From assembly GCA_035556195.1 (NCBI GenBank), contig DATMFK010000024.1, forward strand, positions 124,001 through 188,000: 64,000 nucleotides of DNA, in the 5' to 3' direction. This document shows positions 36,457-46,283 of the stretch, piece after piece (positions within the stretch are counted from its first letter, which is position 1; each line of letters begins with the position of its first letter). Position numbers and translations under genes: made by a program. The notes beneath the pieces are model-generated. The model searched no databases, was not told where the DNA came from, and was given only the letters and a program-made list of their open reading frames with translations. The DNA is from G016756615 sp035556195 (lineage in GTDB: Bacteria; Pseudomonadota; Alphaproteobacteria; Rhizobiales; Rhizobiaceae).

Positions 36457-38549
36457 TACTCCACGAAAACCCTGACGCTGGCCGCCCGTCCGGCGGCATC
36501 GATGACGGTCAAGGTGGACGTGCCCGCGCCGTCGGGCATCCAGGTGGCGGTGCGGCGACGAACCAGTTCGGCAAGCGGCTTGCCGTTGGCGAGCCAGCGG
36601 AACGGTGCGCGCCCACCTTGCAGCTTCAGGACGAGCGGAGATGCGCCCGGCGCGGCGGTCGCTCCGAGATCGATGCGGGCGCCTTCGGGCGGGAAAACGA
36701 TTTGCGGCGCGGGTTCGGTCGGCTTTATCGCAATCAGCCCGTCGCCGCCTCGGCCGAAACGTTGCATCGTGACAGGCAATTGGTTTCGAGTCGGCTTGAC
36801 CGTACCAGGGGGAGGGGCTGGCAGGCCGACCGCCGCCAGGCCGGACTTGGCAAAGGCTTCGAACAGGATCGGCGCGGCGGAGACATAGCCGGAAAGGCCG
36901 GGTGCGGCGCCGGCATCGGGTCGTCCGACCCAGACGCCGAGCACGTAGCGCCCGTCGAAGCCGATGGACCAGGCGTCGCGGTAGCCGTAGCTCGTGCCTG
37001 TCTTGTAGGCGATCCCGCGGGGAGCCGCACCTTCTGGCGGTTTCACCCCCGACAGCATATCGGCCACCTGCCACGCCGCCGCTTCGCTGAGCACGGTCCC
37101 AGCGCCGCCCGGGCTCAGGGCGCCGGGCGGCTCGCTGCCGTCCCTCAGGGCAACCGCCCGACCGCCATTGGCGAGGCCGGTGTAGAGTTGCACGAGGTCC
37201 CGCAGCGAGATGCCGACACCGCCAAGCCCGATGGCCAGGCCTGGCGCCTCTCCCCGGGGCAATCGGAGATCGATGCCGGCCTGCCTGAAGCGCCCGTTCA
37301 GGCGCGCCGGGCCGACCGCGTCGAGCAGGCTGATGGCAGGCACGTTGAGCGATAATTGCAGGGCCTGGCGCACGCTGACGTCGCCTTGGTAGCTCATGTC
37401 GAAATTCTTCGGCCGGTATCCGGCGAAATCCGCCGGCCGGTCCTCGACGATCGTTTCCTGGGCAACGAACCCTTCCTCGATCGCCAGGCCATAGATGAAG
37501 GGTTTCAGCGTCGATCCCGGCGAGCGCAGGACACGGGTCATATCGATCCAACCCGACCGGCTGGCGTCGAGGAAATCGGCGGAACCGACCGCGCCGAGAA
37601 TTTCTCCGGAGCGCGAATCCGCCAGCACCATGGCCAGGGAAAGCCGGGAGCCCAGTTTTGCGGCCGACTCGCGCGCGACGGCTTCGAGCCCTTCCTGAAC
37701 CCTTTTGCGGATTGTGAGCTGATGCCACATCTTCGACGGCGTGTTGCGCAGCGCTGCGTAGGCTGCGTGGGCAGCCAAGGCGGGGAGCGGCCGCCGCAGC
37801 GCAGCCTGTTCTTCCGCCCCTGCCCGTGCCGCCTCGGTCCGGTCGATCACGCCGGCGCTCACCATGCGCGCCAGCACCCGCTCACGCGCCTTCTCCGCCC
37901 CTTGCCGGCTGCGGTCCGGGCGTCGCCGCTCGGGCAGTTGCGGCAGCGCGACGAGCAGAGCGGATTCGGACAGGCTGAGCCGGCGAGGCTCCTTACCGAA
38001 ATAGGCAAGCGACGCTGCCCGGATGCCCTCGAGGTTGCCGCCATAGGGGGCAAGCGTCAGGTACCGCTCCAGGATCTCGCGCTTGGACAGGCGGCGCTCG
38101 ATCTGCACGGCGCGGAAGATCTGTCGCAACTTCGCCCCGAGCGAACGGCTTTGGCGCGGCTCGATCAATCGGGCAAGCTGCATGGACAAGGTGGAGCCGC
38201 CCGAGACGATGCGCCCCTTGCCGGCGAACTGACCCGCTGCGCGCAGCATCGCCAGCGGATCGATACCCCCGTGTTCCCAGAAGCGCTTGTCTTCATAGGC
38301 GATGAGCATGTCGACGAAGCGCTTGTCGACCTGATCGAGATCGACGGCAAGGCGCCAGCGGCCTTCGGGCGTGGCGAAAGCCCGGAGCAAAGCGCCGTCG
38401 CGATCGACCACCTCGGCCGAGACGGTCATTTGCGTCGGCAGCGGCGGCGGATAGGCATCGTCCAGCCAGACAAAGCCGGCCACGGCCAGCGCCGCAACGG
38501 CGCCAGCCGCCCCAAGCGCGATTGCCGCGTAGCGCAAGAGGCGCATCAT
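36456..38549 (-). CDS. pbpC: Penicillin-binding protein 1C
   Basis: Bifunctional peptidoglycan synthase, 697 residues. A membrane anchor lies at about residues 5-29. The GT51 glycosyltransferase domain has EDKRFWEHGGIDPLAML and GGSTLSMQLARLIEP. The transpeptidase domain has S346-TLK in RSPGSTLKP, the SLN motif in LQLSLNVPA, and K516-TG in YKTGTSYGYRD. The C-terminal BiPBP_C domain follows (IVFPPEGARIDL). Its ATG overlaps the stop of the alpha-2-macroglobulin gene, the conserved yfhM-pbpC arrangement seen in many Gram-negatives. Confidence 0.95.
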   Translation of the reverse strand: MMRLLRYAAIALGAAGAVAALAVAGFVWLDDAYPPPLPTQMTVSAEVVDRDGALLRAFATPEGRWRLAVDLDQVDKRFVDMLIAYEDKRFWEHGGIDPLAMLRAAGQFAGKGRIVSGGSTLSMQLARLIEPRQSRSLGAKLRQIFRAVQIERRLSKREILERYLTLAPYGGNLEGIRAASLAYFGKEPRRLSLSESALLVALPQLPERRRPDRSRQGAEKARERVLARMVSAGVIDRTEAARAGAEEQAALRRPLPALAAHAAYAALRNTPSKMWHQLTIRKRVQEGLEAVARESAAKLGSRLSLAMVLADSRSGEILGAVGSADFLDASRSGWIDMTRVLRSPGSTLKPFIYGLAIEEGFVAQETIVEDRPADFAGYRPKNFDMSYQGDVSVRQALQLSLNVPAISLLDAVGPARLNGRFRQAGIDLRLPRGEAPGLAIGLGGVGISLRDLVQLYTGLANGGRAVALRDGSEPPGALSPGGAGTVLSEAAAWQVADMLSGVKPPEGAAPRGIAYKTGTSYGYRDAWSIGFDGRYVLGVWVGRPDAGAAPGLSGYVSAAPILFEAFAKSGLAAVGLPAPPPGTVKPTRNQLPVTMQRFGRGGDGLIAIKPTEPAPQIVFPPEGARIDLGATAAPGASPLVLKLQGGRAPFRWLANGKPLAELVRRRTATWMPDGAGTSTLTVIDAAGRAASVRVFVE

Positions 38550-41500
38550 CTGCGGGGAGCCTTCACCTCCATCATGCCGCTTGCCGTGCGGGCCGAGAAT
38601 TCCGGACGATACATGTCCTCGACGGTCGCAGCAGGGTGGGCATAGACGCCCGGCGTCACGGCGCGCACCACATAGGCTACCGTCACTTCCGACGCGTCGC
38701 CCTGGGCACGGTCGAACGCCGCGGTGAAACGGTCGTCCCGGAACTCAAGGTGGGCAGCCTTTGTCTGGGGCAGCCAGGCGAAATTCGACAGTTCCGCGCT
38801 GGAGACCAGCCCGGGATTGTCGATCTCGAAGCCGGCCGGCAGGAGGTCGTTGACGAGGACCCGCGCTCCCCAGTCGTTGAGCTGTGTTATGCGAAGCACG
38901 GCGACATAACGCTCGTTCTGCGTGGTCTCCGTCGCGTTCGCTTCGGATCCGTCGAGGCGGTAGTAGGTGCGCTCGATTGTGAAGCCGTCGCCACCGGCCG
39001 GCAGGGTTTGGCTTGGGATCGCCATTGTGGTGACGGCTGCCTCCAGCGCATTCTTGCCGGGATTGCCGATCGTTATCGGCCGGGCAACCAGTTCATCGCC
39101 GGTCACCTGGGTGGAGTAGGGGCCGGTGTGCGGCGCGCCGTCGACTGTGAGCCTGAGGGCGGCGTTCCCCTCGCGCAGGGCCCGGGCGGCAAGCAGCATC
39201 CAGGCCTCGTCCTGCGTGCTCGTCCAGCGCTGCGCGGACCGTTCCGCGGAGACATAGGTGACCATCTCCGGCACGGAGGACGGCATCGGGCTGCTTTCGG
39301 CGGCGAGCGCCAGCATGGCCGCGCCGTCGCGCAGCTTGGAGCCGTAGTCGGTGCGGGTGTTGTCGTTCTCCGCCCCCTTGGCGAGTTCGAGCGCGGTCCG
39401 GAAGGTCCGCTCGGAACGTTCCGCATCGCCATAGAGAGCGAGGCTCGCCGCGAGATGGGCAATGGCGAGCGGGCTCGAGAAAGCCTCGACCTGCGTGTCG
39501 GCATAGTAGCGAAGGTCGCCGATGGAGGCCTTCTTGTTGCGGGCAAGCACGTAGAGCGCATAGGCGATCTCGTTGCCGCGGCTCTGCAGGTCGAGATCGT
39601 AGGCCAGCGAGTTCTGCAGATTGCCGAGCGCCTGCTGCAGCGCTTGCGAGGGCACGTTGAAGCCCTTTTCCCGCGCCCTGGTCAGGAAGTCCGTGACATA
39701 GGCGTCGAGCCACAGGTCACCCGAGCCTGGGGCCCACAGGCCGAAACTGCCCGTGCTGGACTGGTAGTTGAGCACCCGATAGATGGCCTCCTGGATACGG
39801 CCCTGCAATTCGGGGTCGCTGGCCATACCGAAGCCGGGGGACAGCTCGTTGACATAGAGCAGCGGAAGCGCCCGGCTCGTCGTCTGCTCGGCGCAGCCAT
39901 AGGGGTAGCGGTCGAGCTTCATCAGCAGCGAAGCGACATCGAGGGCTGACGCCGTAGAGACGCCGACACTGACGGTCGCGCCGTCGAGCAGGCTGGATGC
40001 CAGAAGCTCGCGGTCGATGGTCAAGCTGCCGCCGTTGCCGGGAATAGCGACGATCGAACGGCTGGCCACCGGCAGAGCCGCCGGGCGTACCGGAAGGGAA
40101 AGCACCTGCTCCACGCTCTGCCCTTCGGCATTGGCAAGGCGGACGGCAAGGCTTGCCTCGCCGGACCGTCTGGCCGTGAGCGGGACACTGAGCGTCTGGC
40201 GCTTGCCTTGTTCGAGTGTAAGCTTCTCCGGCAAGCCCCCGGCACCGACGTCGATCTCTCCGCCGCCTTCGACAGAGAGCGTGTAATCGCCCGCGGGAGC
40301 GTCGGTGTTCGTAATATCGAGCGTCATCCTGGCCTGGTCGCCCGGAGCCATGAAGCGGGGCAGCCCGGCCGTGAGGACCAGCGGGTCGCGCACGACCACA
40401 TCCGAAGAGGCATGGCCCACGGCATCTTTCGTCCAGGCAACGGCCATGACACGGACCGTGCCGTTGAATTGCGGCACGTCGAATTCGATGGTCGTCTTGC
40501 CATCGCTATCGAGCTTGACCGGACCCGAGAAGAAGGCGACGAGCTTCTCGGTGGGAGGGCTGCCTTCGCTCTCCATCCTCGCGCCGTCGCCCCCCGTGCG
40601 CAGCCGGCCCGTCGCGCCGAGCGAGCCGTCGATCAGCCGGCCGTAGAGATCCCGCAGTTCGAGACCGAGCATGCGCTGGCCGAAGAACCAGGCGACCGGA
40701 TCCGGCGCCTTGTAGTTGGTGAGGTTGAGGATGCCGACATCCACAGCCGCCACCATCACATAGGCCTCGCTAGCCCCCTGCGCCCCGGAGACGGTAACCG
40801 GGATCGACAAGGGCTTGCGGGGTTCGGTCTTCTCGACCGTCGCCAGCGCGACGTCCAGTTTCCTGGCAGCCGGGTCGACCTTCAGCCATTTCACGCCGAT
40901 GGCGCGGGCCGGCATGCGCGTCTCCTTGGCCTCGCCGGGGCGGTAGAGCGTCGCCGTCACATAGGCGCCAGCGCCCCAATCCGTGCCAACCGGGATGTCG
41001 ATGGTCGCGCCGCCTTCCGGCACGCTGGCCGTGACGGTGGCCAGCAGCTTTTCCGCGCCGATTGTAACGAGCAATTCACCGGCGAAACGCGGTGACACCT
41101 GGAGCTTCGCGATTTCGCCCGCGGCATAGACATCCCTGTCGAGGGCAATCTCCAGCCCGTCGGGTGTCTCCGTGGAAATTGCCTCGACATACCAGCCGGC
41201 CTCGAACTCGTAGCTCGTGGCGGGGCCGGTTGGATCGGCGGATTCGATCTCGAGCCGATAGCGGCCCCAATCGACCGGCAGCCTGAGATCGGCTTCGGCC
41301 GTTGCGGAGGCGTCGATCGCGCCGTTGGCGACAGCCCTGGTGAAGGTGACCGGCTCGTAGTTCCAGGCGTTGCCGCTCCGGTACCATTGGTAGTTCCGCT
41401 CGATCTTGACCAGCGACCAGGCCAGTCCCGGCTCGCCCTTCCGGTTCCCATCGGCGTCGACCGCGATGACCTTGAAACCGGCCGTGCCGCCCTGCGGCAC

Positions 41501-44008
41501 CGAGCCGTCGAATTGCGGGGCGATGCCGACCATGATGCCTTGGGGCTTGACTGCGATGTCGAGCTTGCGCTCGACAGTGCGGCCGCCGCTTTCGCGCATG
41601 CGTACGGTGACGGCGGCGTTCAACAATCGCGTCGTCGAGGGCAATTGATCCACCACCACGGGGAAGGTGGCCTTGCCGTCATCTCCGGCCGCAGGCAGGC
41701 CGGCGAGGGGGATGCGGGTCGTGTCGCCTTCCTGCTCGTCCGCCAGGCCGAAGAAATAACCCTTGAAACGATCCCAGTCGCGCCTGGTGGAGAGGGTGAC
41801 CTCGCCTTCCAGTGCCAGGCCAGCCGCCGGGGCGCCGTACAGGAACCGCCCGTCGACGGTGACGTCTGCGGGCTCGCCGGGGGCGATCTCGGTGCGATCG
41901 GCCGAGAGGTCGAATTCGATCCTGTCTGGAACGAAATCCTCGACAAGGAACATCAGCTGGGCGACAGCCGGCTGCTTCGGATCGGTATGGATGCTCGCCT
42001 GCCATGTGCCGCGCATGGCATTTTCCGCGAGAGGCAGGTCCACGGCGTGGCCACCGATCGCCGCGCCGTCGCTGACGATGCGCCGATCCTCGACCCCGTC
42101 GGGACGCGTGAAGATGAAGGTCAGGGGAAGGTTCTCGACCGCCTTCGCCGTGTCGTCCCGGGCAAGTGCTGCCGCGTGCACGGTCTCCCCGGCGCGGTAG
42201 ATGCCGCGTTCGGTCCAGGCGTAGACGTCGAGCGCTCCGGGGGCAGACCGCCCAGCGACACCGCGATCCGAAAGGTCGAAGCCGGCCCGCGCCATGTCCA
42301 GGAAGACAAAATCGGAACCGTCCTTGTCGGCGGTCAGCACGGCCGGGACCATGCCGCCTTGGCCGCGCACGAGGCCCGGTGTGAAGGTCGCCCGGCCTTC
42401 CCCGTCGGTTCGGGCTTTCCCCAGGACCTCGTTGTTCCTGGCCAGCAGGGTCAACTCGACATCGGCCATCGGCTTGGCGGTGCCGAGCGATCGCGCGAAG
42501 ACGTTCAAGCCGTCCTGACCGGTATAGGTCGAAAGCCCGATATCGGAAACGACGAACCACTGCGTGGCGCGCGATTCCCAGGTGTCGCGACGGTCGTCGA
42601 CGGGTGCGGCGGTCAGCACATACACGCCGGGCTTGCGTTCCGGCAGCGCCTCGTCCACCGGGAAACTGGTGACCACTTCCTTGTTGAGCTCGCTGGTTAT
42701 CTCCAGCTTGCCCTCCCAGACGGGCGATCCGATCTGGTCGGTGATGTTGCTGACGTCATAGCCATCGAGCTGGCGCAGGAACTGGTAACCGGACAGAAGC
42801 TGGGCAAGCGAGCGATCGCCGATCCGGTAGAGCTTCATGTCGGCGACGTCCATGTTCACAGTCACGACGGGGATGCCGCGACGCGCGCTTGCCGGCAGCA
42901 CGAAGCTGTCGCCCGTGAAGCGGGCGGAAGGCGGGCGGTCCTGCACGTAGACATTGAGTACGACCGGGGTCGCCAGCACTTCGCCGACTGCTGCCGGCAG
43001 GCCCTGCCTGAACGTGACCCGATAATGCTCGCCATGCTTGAGTCCTTCGACGCAGATCTGGCGTTCCCTGGCCGCGATGCCCTTGGGCGCGCTGTCATCG
43101 ACGGTCACGAAGGTCGAATAATCGATACCGACCTTGACCAGCTCCTCGGAGAACTGGGCGCATACGCGCGGCGATGGGCTGTCGGAATCGATCGAATGCT
43201 CGACGACGCGAAACCCCTTGCGCGCCTTGAGATCCTCGTATTCGGCGCGGATCGCCGGGGCATTGACCAGGGATAGACTGGTTTCATAGGCCTGAAGGGC
43301 GGGTCGCGCCAGGTCGCGCCGGTCAAGCCCTATGGCAAGCGTGGCGAGGGCGTCGGCACGAGCCGCAGCGGTACGGGAAAGAAGATAGGCGGTGTAGGCT
43401 GCCGCGGTTGCGTCGCGCTGTCGTTCGGCCTTCTCGGCGTCGTTGGATGGCGAGACATCGAGCGCGGCGCGGGCGAGCCTGTTCCACAAGGCAATGTCCG
43501 CCGGATCGATGGCCAACGCGGCCCGCAGCTTCGCGACGGCTTCGCGGGGATCGCCGTTTCTCTGAGCCTGCTCGGCGGCTCCTTCAAGAGCCGCAAGGCC
43601 TTCGATGTCGGGAGAGGCATTTTCGACCGCTTGGCGATAATGGCGCGCCTCGTCGACCACCCAGGCGGGCATGAAGCCGAGCTCGGCCGGAGCGCCAATG
43701 TCGGGATCGCCGGAAAGATTGACGATCTTGCCGGCCACTGCATTCGTCGCCGGTTTCAATTGGCTGTAATCGGACTTGAGGAAGCACCACCCCGCCTTGG
43801 TGTTGTAGGTGAAGGCGCGGCAGGCTGAATCGGCCAGGCAGACGACCTCGCACTGATCCAGCGTAACGTCCTTTTCGGTTCTCAGGTCGAAGCCGAAATA
43901 GTCACCGCCCTCAGTGGTGACCACCGAACGTTCCTGGCCGACCGCGAGGGTCGGTGCAAAGGCTAGAAGGGTCGCGAGAATTGCCGAGAAGCCAAGCGCT
44001 GCACGCAT
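38546..44008 (-). CDS. Bacterial alpha-2-macroglobulin family protein
   Basis: Large periplasmic protease trap, 1820 residues, YfhM-type. ATG 44008 has AAGGAGG at the ideal distance; the open extension to 44050 does not. Signal peptide to about residue 25 (LAFAPTLAVG before QERSVV). An N-terminal PAN/apple-like domain with cysteines (LDQCEVVCLADSACRAFTYN) precedes the macroglobulin domains (CAQFSEELVKVGIDY; YAWTERGIYRAGETVHAAAL). The thioester motif C1372-A-E-Q1375 is intact in YPYGCAEQTTS, so covalent capture of proteases is expected. Unlike E. coli YfhM there is no obvious lipobox, so it may be soluble. Coupled to pbpC, linking protease defence to cell-wall repair. Confidence 0.94.
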   Translation of the reverse strand: MRAALGFSAILATLLAFAPTLAVGQERSVVTTEGGDYFGFDLRTEKDVTLDQCEVVCLADSACRAFTYNTKAGWCFLKSDYSQLKPATNAVAGKIVNLSGDPDIGAPAELGFMPAWVVDEARHYRQAVENASPDIEGLAALEGAAEQAQRNGDPREAVAKLRAALAIDPADIALWNRLARAALDVSPSNDAEKAERQRDATAAAYTAYLLSRTAAARADALATLAIGLDRRDLARPALQAYETSLSLVNAPAIRAEYEDLKARKGFRVVEHSIDSDSPSPRVCAQFSEELVKVGIDYSTFVTVDDSAPKGIAARERQICVEGLKHGEHYRVTFRQGLPAAVGEVLATPVVLNVYVQDRPPSARFTGDSFVLPASARRGIPVVTVNMDVADMKLYRIGDRSLAQLLSGYQFLRQLDGYDVSNITDQIGSPVWEGKLEITSELNKEVVTSFPVDEALPERKPGVYVLTAAPVDDRRDTWESRATQWFVVSDIGLSTYTGQDGLNVFARSLGTAKPMADVELTLLARNNEVLGKARTDGEGRATFTPGLVRGQGGMVPAVLTADKDGSDFVFLDMARAGFDLSDRGVAGRSAPGALDVYAWTERGIYRAGETVHAAALARDDTAKAVENLPLTFIFTRPDGVEDRRIVSDGAAIGGHAVDLPLAENAMRGTWQASIHTDPKQPAVAQLMFLVEDFVPDRIEFDLSADRTEIAPGEPADVTVDGRFLYGAPAAGLALEGEVTLSTRRDWDRFKGYFFGLADEQEGDTTRIPLAGLPAAGDDGKATFPVVVDQLPSTTRLLNAAVTVRMRESGGRTVERKLDIAVKPQGIMVGIAPQFDGSVPQGGTAGFKVIAVDADGNRKGEPGLAWSLVKIERNYQWYRSGNAWNYEPVTFTRAVANGAIDASATAEADLRLPVDWGRYRLEIESADPTGPATSYEFEAGWYVEAISTETPDGLEIALDRDVYAAGEIAKLQVSPRFAGELLVTIGAEKLLATVTASVPEGGATIDIPVGTDWGAGAYVTATLYRPGEAKETRMPARAIGVKWLKVDPAARKLDVALATVEKTEPRKPLSIPVTVSGAQGASEAYVMVAAVDVGILNLTNYKAPDPVAWFFGQRMLGLELRDLYGRLIDGSLGATGRLRTGGDGARMESEGSPPTEKLVAFFSGPVKLDSDGKTTIEFDVPQFNGTVRVMAVAWTKDAVGHASSDVVVRDPLVLTAGLPRFMAPGDQARMTLDITNTDAPAGDYTLSVEGGGEIDVGAGGLPEKLTLEQGKRQTLSVPLTARRSGEASLAVRLANAEGQSVEQVLSLPVRPAALPVASRSIVAIPGNGGSLTIDRELLASSLLDGATVSVGVSTASALDVASLLMKLDRYPYGCAEQTTSRALPLLYVNELSPGFGMASDPELQGRIQEAIYRVLNYQSSTGSFGLWAPGSGDLWLDAYVTDFLTRAREKGFNVPSQALQQALGNLQNSLAYDLDLQSRGNEIAYALYVLARNKKASIGDLRYYADTQVEAFSSPLAIAHLAASLALYGDAERSERTFRTALELAKGAENDNTRTDYGSKLRDGAAMLALAAESSPMPSSVPEMVTYVSAERSAQRWTSTQDEAWMLLAARALREGNAALRLTVDGAPHTGPYSTQVTGDELVARPITIGNPGKNALEAAVTTMAIPSQTLPAGGDGFTIERTYYRLDGSEANATETTQNERYVAVLRITQLNDWGARVLVNDLLPAGFEIDNPGLVSSAELSNFAWLPQTKAAHLEFRDDRFTAAFDRAQGDASEVTVAYVVRAVTPGVYAHPAATVEDMYRPEFSARTASGMMEVKAPRR

Positions 44009-44372
44009 CGTCCGTCCTCCTTGCAGCCGGTCCGGGAAGCCGATCGGCAAACTCGCTCAAAAGTTGCCAACGCGGAACCGACTTGCAGCCATGTCTTGAT
44101 CACACTTTCTTTCGAGAGCTGCAAGCATGTGTGTTCAGAGCCTGCAATCCCGCTCGACCCTCGGGATTGTCGCTGAGCACAGGATATTTCATAAGCCTTT
44201 CCGGCATCGCGCATGGGCGGAAGTGCTGGAAAATATGGTCAACTGGGCCATATATGCCCGGCGCTGACACGGGCGACTCGGCTTGTGCATTGAATTTCTT
44301 GCACAATTACGGGTCAAAACAATTTTAGGCTTCTTGGTCTAAATGGGTCATTATGGAGTGGTGTAGTAGCGT
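44009..44372. other. Divergent control region, macroglobulin/pbpC versus tamA/tamB
   Basis: 364 bases, AT-richer than the genes either side. It must hold both promoters. The part from 44280 to 44345 is the most AT-rich. I see no perfect dyad, small RNA or credible ORF. Confidence 0.4.
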
Positions 44373-46283
44373 ATGAGGTTCGGCGTGGCAAAAGGGAGGG
44401 CCCTGGGGCGTGCAATTGCCTTGGCCCTGATGGCAGGTGCCGCCTTGCCGGTCGCCATCCTGCCTGCTGCCGCATTCGAACTCTTCGGGTTCCGTCTCTG
44501 GGGCTCTTCCGAAGAGGATACCGACATCGTCGATCCTCTCCGCTATTCGGCGACGCTCACCGTCACGGATGGTGACGAGGATCTCCAGGACAATCTCGAG
44601 AATGCATCCAATCTGATCGCGGAGCAGGAGCGCCCGGTCTCGGGATCCCTGGGACTTCTCTCCAAAGCCCGCGCCGACCGGGAATTGCTGATCGCTGCGC
44701 TCTATCGTGCCGCTCGGTATGATGGTGTGGTGAACATCTCCATCGGCGGACATCTCCTCGACGACATACCTCCCGACGCCGTTTTCACGGGAGAGCCGGT
44801 GCCCGTCACGATCGCGGTCGATCCGGGCGCCGTGTTCACCCTGGGTGACATCGCGTTGAAGGGCGACGCCGCCGGTCTCGTGCCGGCACGGTTCGGACTT
44901 CTTCCAGGTGGCGCTGCCGGGTCCGAGGCCATCCTCAAGGCGGAAGCCGACATTGTGCGGGTCTTGAAGGAGGAGGGGCGGCCGCTCGCCCAGGTGACCG
45001 GCCGCGAGATCGTCGCCGATCATCGAACGCGCACGCTGGACGTGTCGCTGACCGTCGCGGCGGGCCCGATCGCTCCCTACGGGGAGACGACGGTGGAGGG
45101 GACCGAGCAGGTCGACCGGGAATTCACCCGCTACATGACAGGGCTCCAGCCCGGCCGGATCTACTCGCCGAAGGAAATGAAAGAGGCACGCGACCGGCTT
45201 GCCGGCCTTGAAGTGTTCTCGAGCATAAATTTGCGCGAGGCGGAGGCGCTCAATCCCGACGGCTCGATCCCGATCTATCTGCGTGTCAGCGAGCGCAAGT
45301 TCCGCTATTATGGTGGTGGCGCCAGCTATTCCACGACGGAAGGTCTCGGCCTGGAAGGCTATTGGGGTCATCGCAACCTGTTCGGCCGCGCCGAGAAGCT
45401 GCGTATCGGCGGCTCCATCTCGGGCATCGGCGACAGGGGCGACCTCGGCAAGCTGAACTACAGTGCGAACATCATGTTCGAGAAGCCCGGCGTGATCGGC
45501 CCAGATTCGAAGTTCTTCGCCAATCTGGGAACGGTGTACGAACATCCGGATGCCTATGACCGCTTCTCGACAGGAGGCGGCGTTGGCGTTCAATACGAGC
45601 TCTCCCCGACGCAGACATTGTCGGCGGAACTCGCGGTCGACTGGGAGAACGTGACAGACGCGCTCAATCCGGAGGGCAAGGATTACCTCCTGGTCAGCAC
45701 GCCGCTGCAGTATGTCTTCGACAACAGGGACGACAAGCTCAATCCGAAGCGTGGTTTCCGGGCGTTCGCCTTCGCCGAGCCGACCTATGATTTCCTCAAC
45801 AGCAACAGCTTCTTCAAGATGAGGGTCGAAGGCTCCACCTATAGGGCGGTCGACGAGGCCGGGAGGTTCGTGCTGGCGGGGCGCGCGACGCTGGGATCCA
45901 TCGTGGGAGCCGAGCTCGCCGACATACCGGCCGACCGCCGCTTCTATGCCGGCGGCGGCGGTTCGGTGCGTGGCTATGCCTATCAGGGCATCGGGCCGAA
46001 GGACGCCTCCGGCCAACCGATCGGCGGGCGCTCTCTCGCGGAAGCGTCGCTGGAGATGCGCATCGGCGTAACGGATACGATCGGCATCGTGCCCTTCATC
46101 GATGCCGGAACGGTTTCGGAAGCCGAGTTCCCCGACTTCTCGGATTTCAAGACCGGCGCCGGTCTCGGTCTCAGATACATCACACCCTTCGGTCCTTTGC
46201 GGGTCGACGTGGCTGTTCCACTCAATCCCGATCCCGGCGACCCGAGCTTCGGCCTTTACGCCGGCATCGGGCAGGCATTCTGA
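44373..46283 (+). CDS. tamA: TamA, outer-membrane assembly factor of the Omp85 family
   Basis: Outer-membrane half of the translocation and assembly module, 636 residues. A signal peptide ends near residue 34 (AILPAAA before FELFGF). POTRA-like domains follow, including GPIAPYGETTVEGTEQVDRE, and a C-terminal 16-strand barrel with the lid-lock motif VRGY at 532-535 (GGGGSVRGYAYQGIGP) and the terminal GDPSFGLYAGIGQAF ending in aromatic F. It ends at the tamB start (TGATG), so the pair is translationally coupled. Confidence 0.94.
   Translation: MRFGVAKGRALGRAIALALMAGAALPVAILPAAAFELFGFRLWGSSEEDTDIVDPLRYSATLTVTDGDEDLQDNLENASNLIAEQERPVSGSLGLLSKARADRELLIAALYRAARYDGVVNISIGGHLLDDIPPDAVFTGEPVPVTIAVDPGAVFTLGDIALKGDAAGLVPARFGLLPGGAAGSEAILKAEADIVRVLKEEGRPLAQVTGREIVADHRTRTLDVSLTVAAGPIAPYGETTVEGTEQVDREFTRYMTGLQPGRIYSPKEMKEARDRLAGLEVFSSINLREAEALNPDGSIPIYLRVSERKFRYYGGGASYSTTEGLGLEGYWGHRNLFGRAEKLRIGGSISGIGDRGDLGKLNYSANIMFEKPGVIGPDSKFFANLGTVYEHPDAYDRFSTGGGVGVQYELSPTQTLSAELAVDWENVTDALNPEGKDYLLVSTPLQYVFDNRDDKLNPKRGFRAFAFAEPTYDFLNSNSFFKMRVEGSTYRAVDEAGRFVLAGRATLGSIVGAELADIPADRRFYAGGGGSVRGYAYQGIGPKDASGQPIGGRSLAEASLEMRIGVTDTIGIVPFIDAGTVSEAEFPDFSDFKTGAGLGLRYITPFGPLRVDVAVPLNPDPGDPSFGLYAGIGQAF

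Noticed and set aside
41387..43276. 629-codon plus-strand ORF opposite the macroglobulin gene
   Set aside because: An antisense shadow in a high-GC gene; no start signal and no recognisable domain.
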